Assembly (NCBI GenBank): GCA_028713395.1
Contig: JAQTOJ010000023.1
Span: forward strand, 1-14,017
Length of the DNA: 14,017 bases
Source of the DNA: Dehalococcoidales bacterium
GTDB taxonomy: Bacteria > Chloroflexota > Dehalococcoidia > Dehalococcoidales > Fen-1064
Direction: 5' to 3'
A program made the translations under genes and the position numbers. Under the pieces are notes generated by a model. It searched no databases and had not been told where the DNA came from. It worked only from the letters and a program-made list of their open reading frames with translations. Of the stretch, positions 13,366 through 14,017 are shown piece by piece (positions within the stretch are counted from its first letter, which is position 1; each line of letters starts with the position of its first letter).

Positions 13366-14017
13366 ATGAACATCACCGATGCCCACTGTCACCTGGATGA
13401 AGACCGTTTTGATGCCGATCGGGAAGAGACAATCACCCGCGCGCTGGCTGCCGGCGTGAGCCGATTTATCACTGTCGGCACCGATATCGATTCCGATAAA
13501 AAAGCCATCACGCTGGCGGAGAAATATCCGCCAATTTACGCCGCCGTGGGTATTCACCCCAACGATTCGTCCAAAGCTACAGAAGCCGATTTTGATCGAT
13601 TAACAGCTTTGGCTGGTCATGCTAAAGTGGTCGCCATCGGGGAAACGGGGCTGGATTTTTACCGTGACTACTCTCCTCGGGAAACGCAGATTAAAGCCTT
13701 CCAACGCCATTTGGAGATTGCCCGGCAAATGCGTTTACCTATAATCATCCATACCCGGCAATCGACTACCGAGACCACGGAAATTCTAAAGCAATGGGTG
13801 AATCAAACAGGAACGCCATCGTCATCTCCGGGCGTTATTCATTGTTTTTCCGGTGATTGGCCTACCGCAAAACAATACTTGAACCTGGGCTTTTACCTAT
13901 CCTTTGGCGGGTATATCGGTTATCCCCGCAGTCATTCTCTTGAAGTGATTCGGCAGGTCCCCCTGGATAAATTATCGGTAGAAACAGATGCGCCTTTTCT
14001 CCCGCCGCAACCGTTCC
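13366..14017 (+). CDS. TatD-family metal-dependent hydrolase/DNase, 3' end cut by the window edge
   Basis: 217 codons of a protein that is usually about 255-265 residues long. It is an amidohydrolase-type TIM barrel with the expected metal ligands: His7 and His9 (DAHCHLD), Glu93 (GETGLDFYR), His129 (IIIHTR), His159 (IHCFSG) and Asp208 (SVETDAPFLPP). Members (TatD, YcfH, YabD) are 3'-5' exonucleases acting on damaged DNA or related nucleic acids. The ATG at 13366 follows the pyrD stop by 6 bases. No ribosome-binding site is visible; a small hairpin (GCGG-aaataa-CCGC, 13350-13363) sits immediately upstream, so translation probably depends on ribosomes finishing pyrD. Confidence 0.95.
   Translation, partial: MNITDAHCHLDEDRFDADREETITRALAAGVSRFITVGTDIDSDKKAITLAEKYPPIYAAVGIHPNDSSKATEADFDRLTALAGHAKVVAIGETGLDFYRDYSPRETQIKAFQRHLEIARQMRLPIIIHTRQSTTETTEILKQWVNQTGTPSSSPGVIHCFSGDWPTAKQYLNLGFYLSFGGYIGYPRSHSLEVIRQVPLDKLSVETDAPFLPPQPF

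Noticed and set aside
13090..13557. 155-residue minus-strand open frame across the end of pyrD and start of tatD
   Set aside because: It runs opposite two well-conserved genes and resembles no protein I know, so it is a shadow frame.

Overview
The window is an ordinary stretch of bacterial chromosome of moderate GC content. It is densely packed with housekeeping genes, and I see no insertion sequence, phage gene or CRISPR array. My best guess at the host is Chloroflexota, class Dehalococcoidia, or a relative. The hints are a bacterial ApgM-like phosphoglycerate-mutase homologue next to aspartokinase, a short TPR protein, paired family III CoA-transferases, and a gyrase A whose quinolone region reads HPHGD-A-S. 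This is judged from overall likeness only, so the lineage is uncertain.

Left part, minus strand (1-6055). Reading in the direction of transcription, a consensus-like promoter (6027-6055) drives a gene for an ApgM-like metalloenzyme (a phosphoglycerate mutase homologue, or the related 'proposed homoserine kinase'). Aspartokinase lysC follows after 3 bases. A TPR protein comes next with its own promoter, then the ribosome-rescue hydrolase arfB, then the 5' three quarters of gyrA, which runs off the left edge. A tRNA-Pro(CGG) gene lies on the plus strand inside the 5' leader of the apgM-lysC message.

Middle, plus strand (6092-9014). Two tandem family III CoA-transferase genes lie 1 base apart. 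The first lacks the family's catalytic aspartate and the second keeps it, which suggests a two-subunit enzyme. A 99-residue thiamine-binding-type (MTH1187/UPF0045) protein follows. Its stop codon overlaps that of the converging ABC exporter operon.

Middle, minus strand (9011-11152). This is a NatA/NatB-like (YhaQ/YhaP type) ABC-2 exporter: an ATPase followed by an overlapping permease. The promoter -10 box and the first start codon lie inside a perfect inverted repeat.

Right part, plus strand (11202-14017). A strong promoter reads into a tight four-gene operon: a 97-residue protein of unknown function, a COG1237-type metallo-beta-lactamase-fold protein, pyrD (dihydroorotate dehydrogenase, pyrimidine synthesis) and a TatD-family metal-dependent nuclease cut by the right edge.

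Gene starts were moved from the longest open frame where a ribosome-binding site or family alignment argued for it (arfB, apgM, first CoA-transferase, thiamine-binding protein, ABC permease). No gene-free stretch exceeds 300 bases. The longest interval without a protein gene is 5868-6142, and it holds the tRNA and three promoters.
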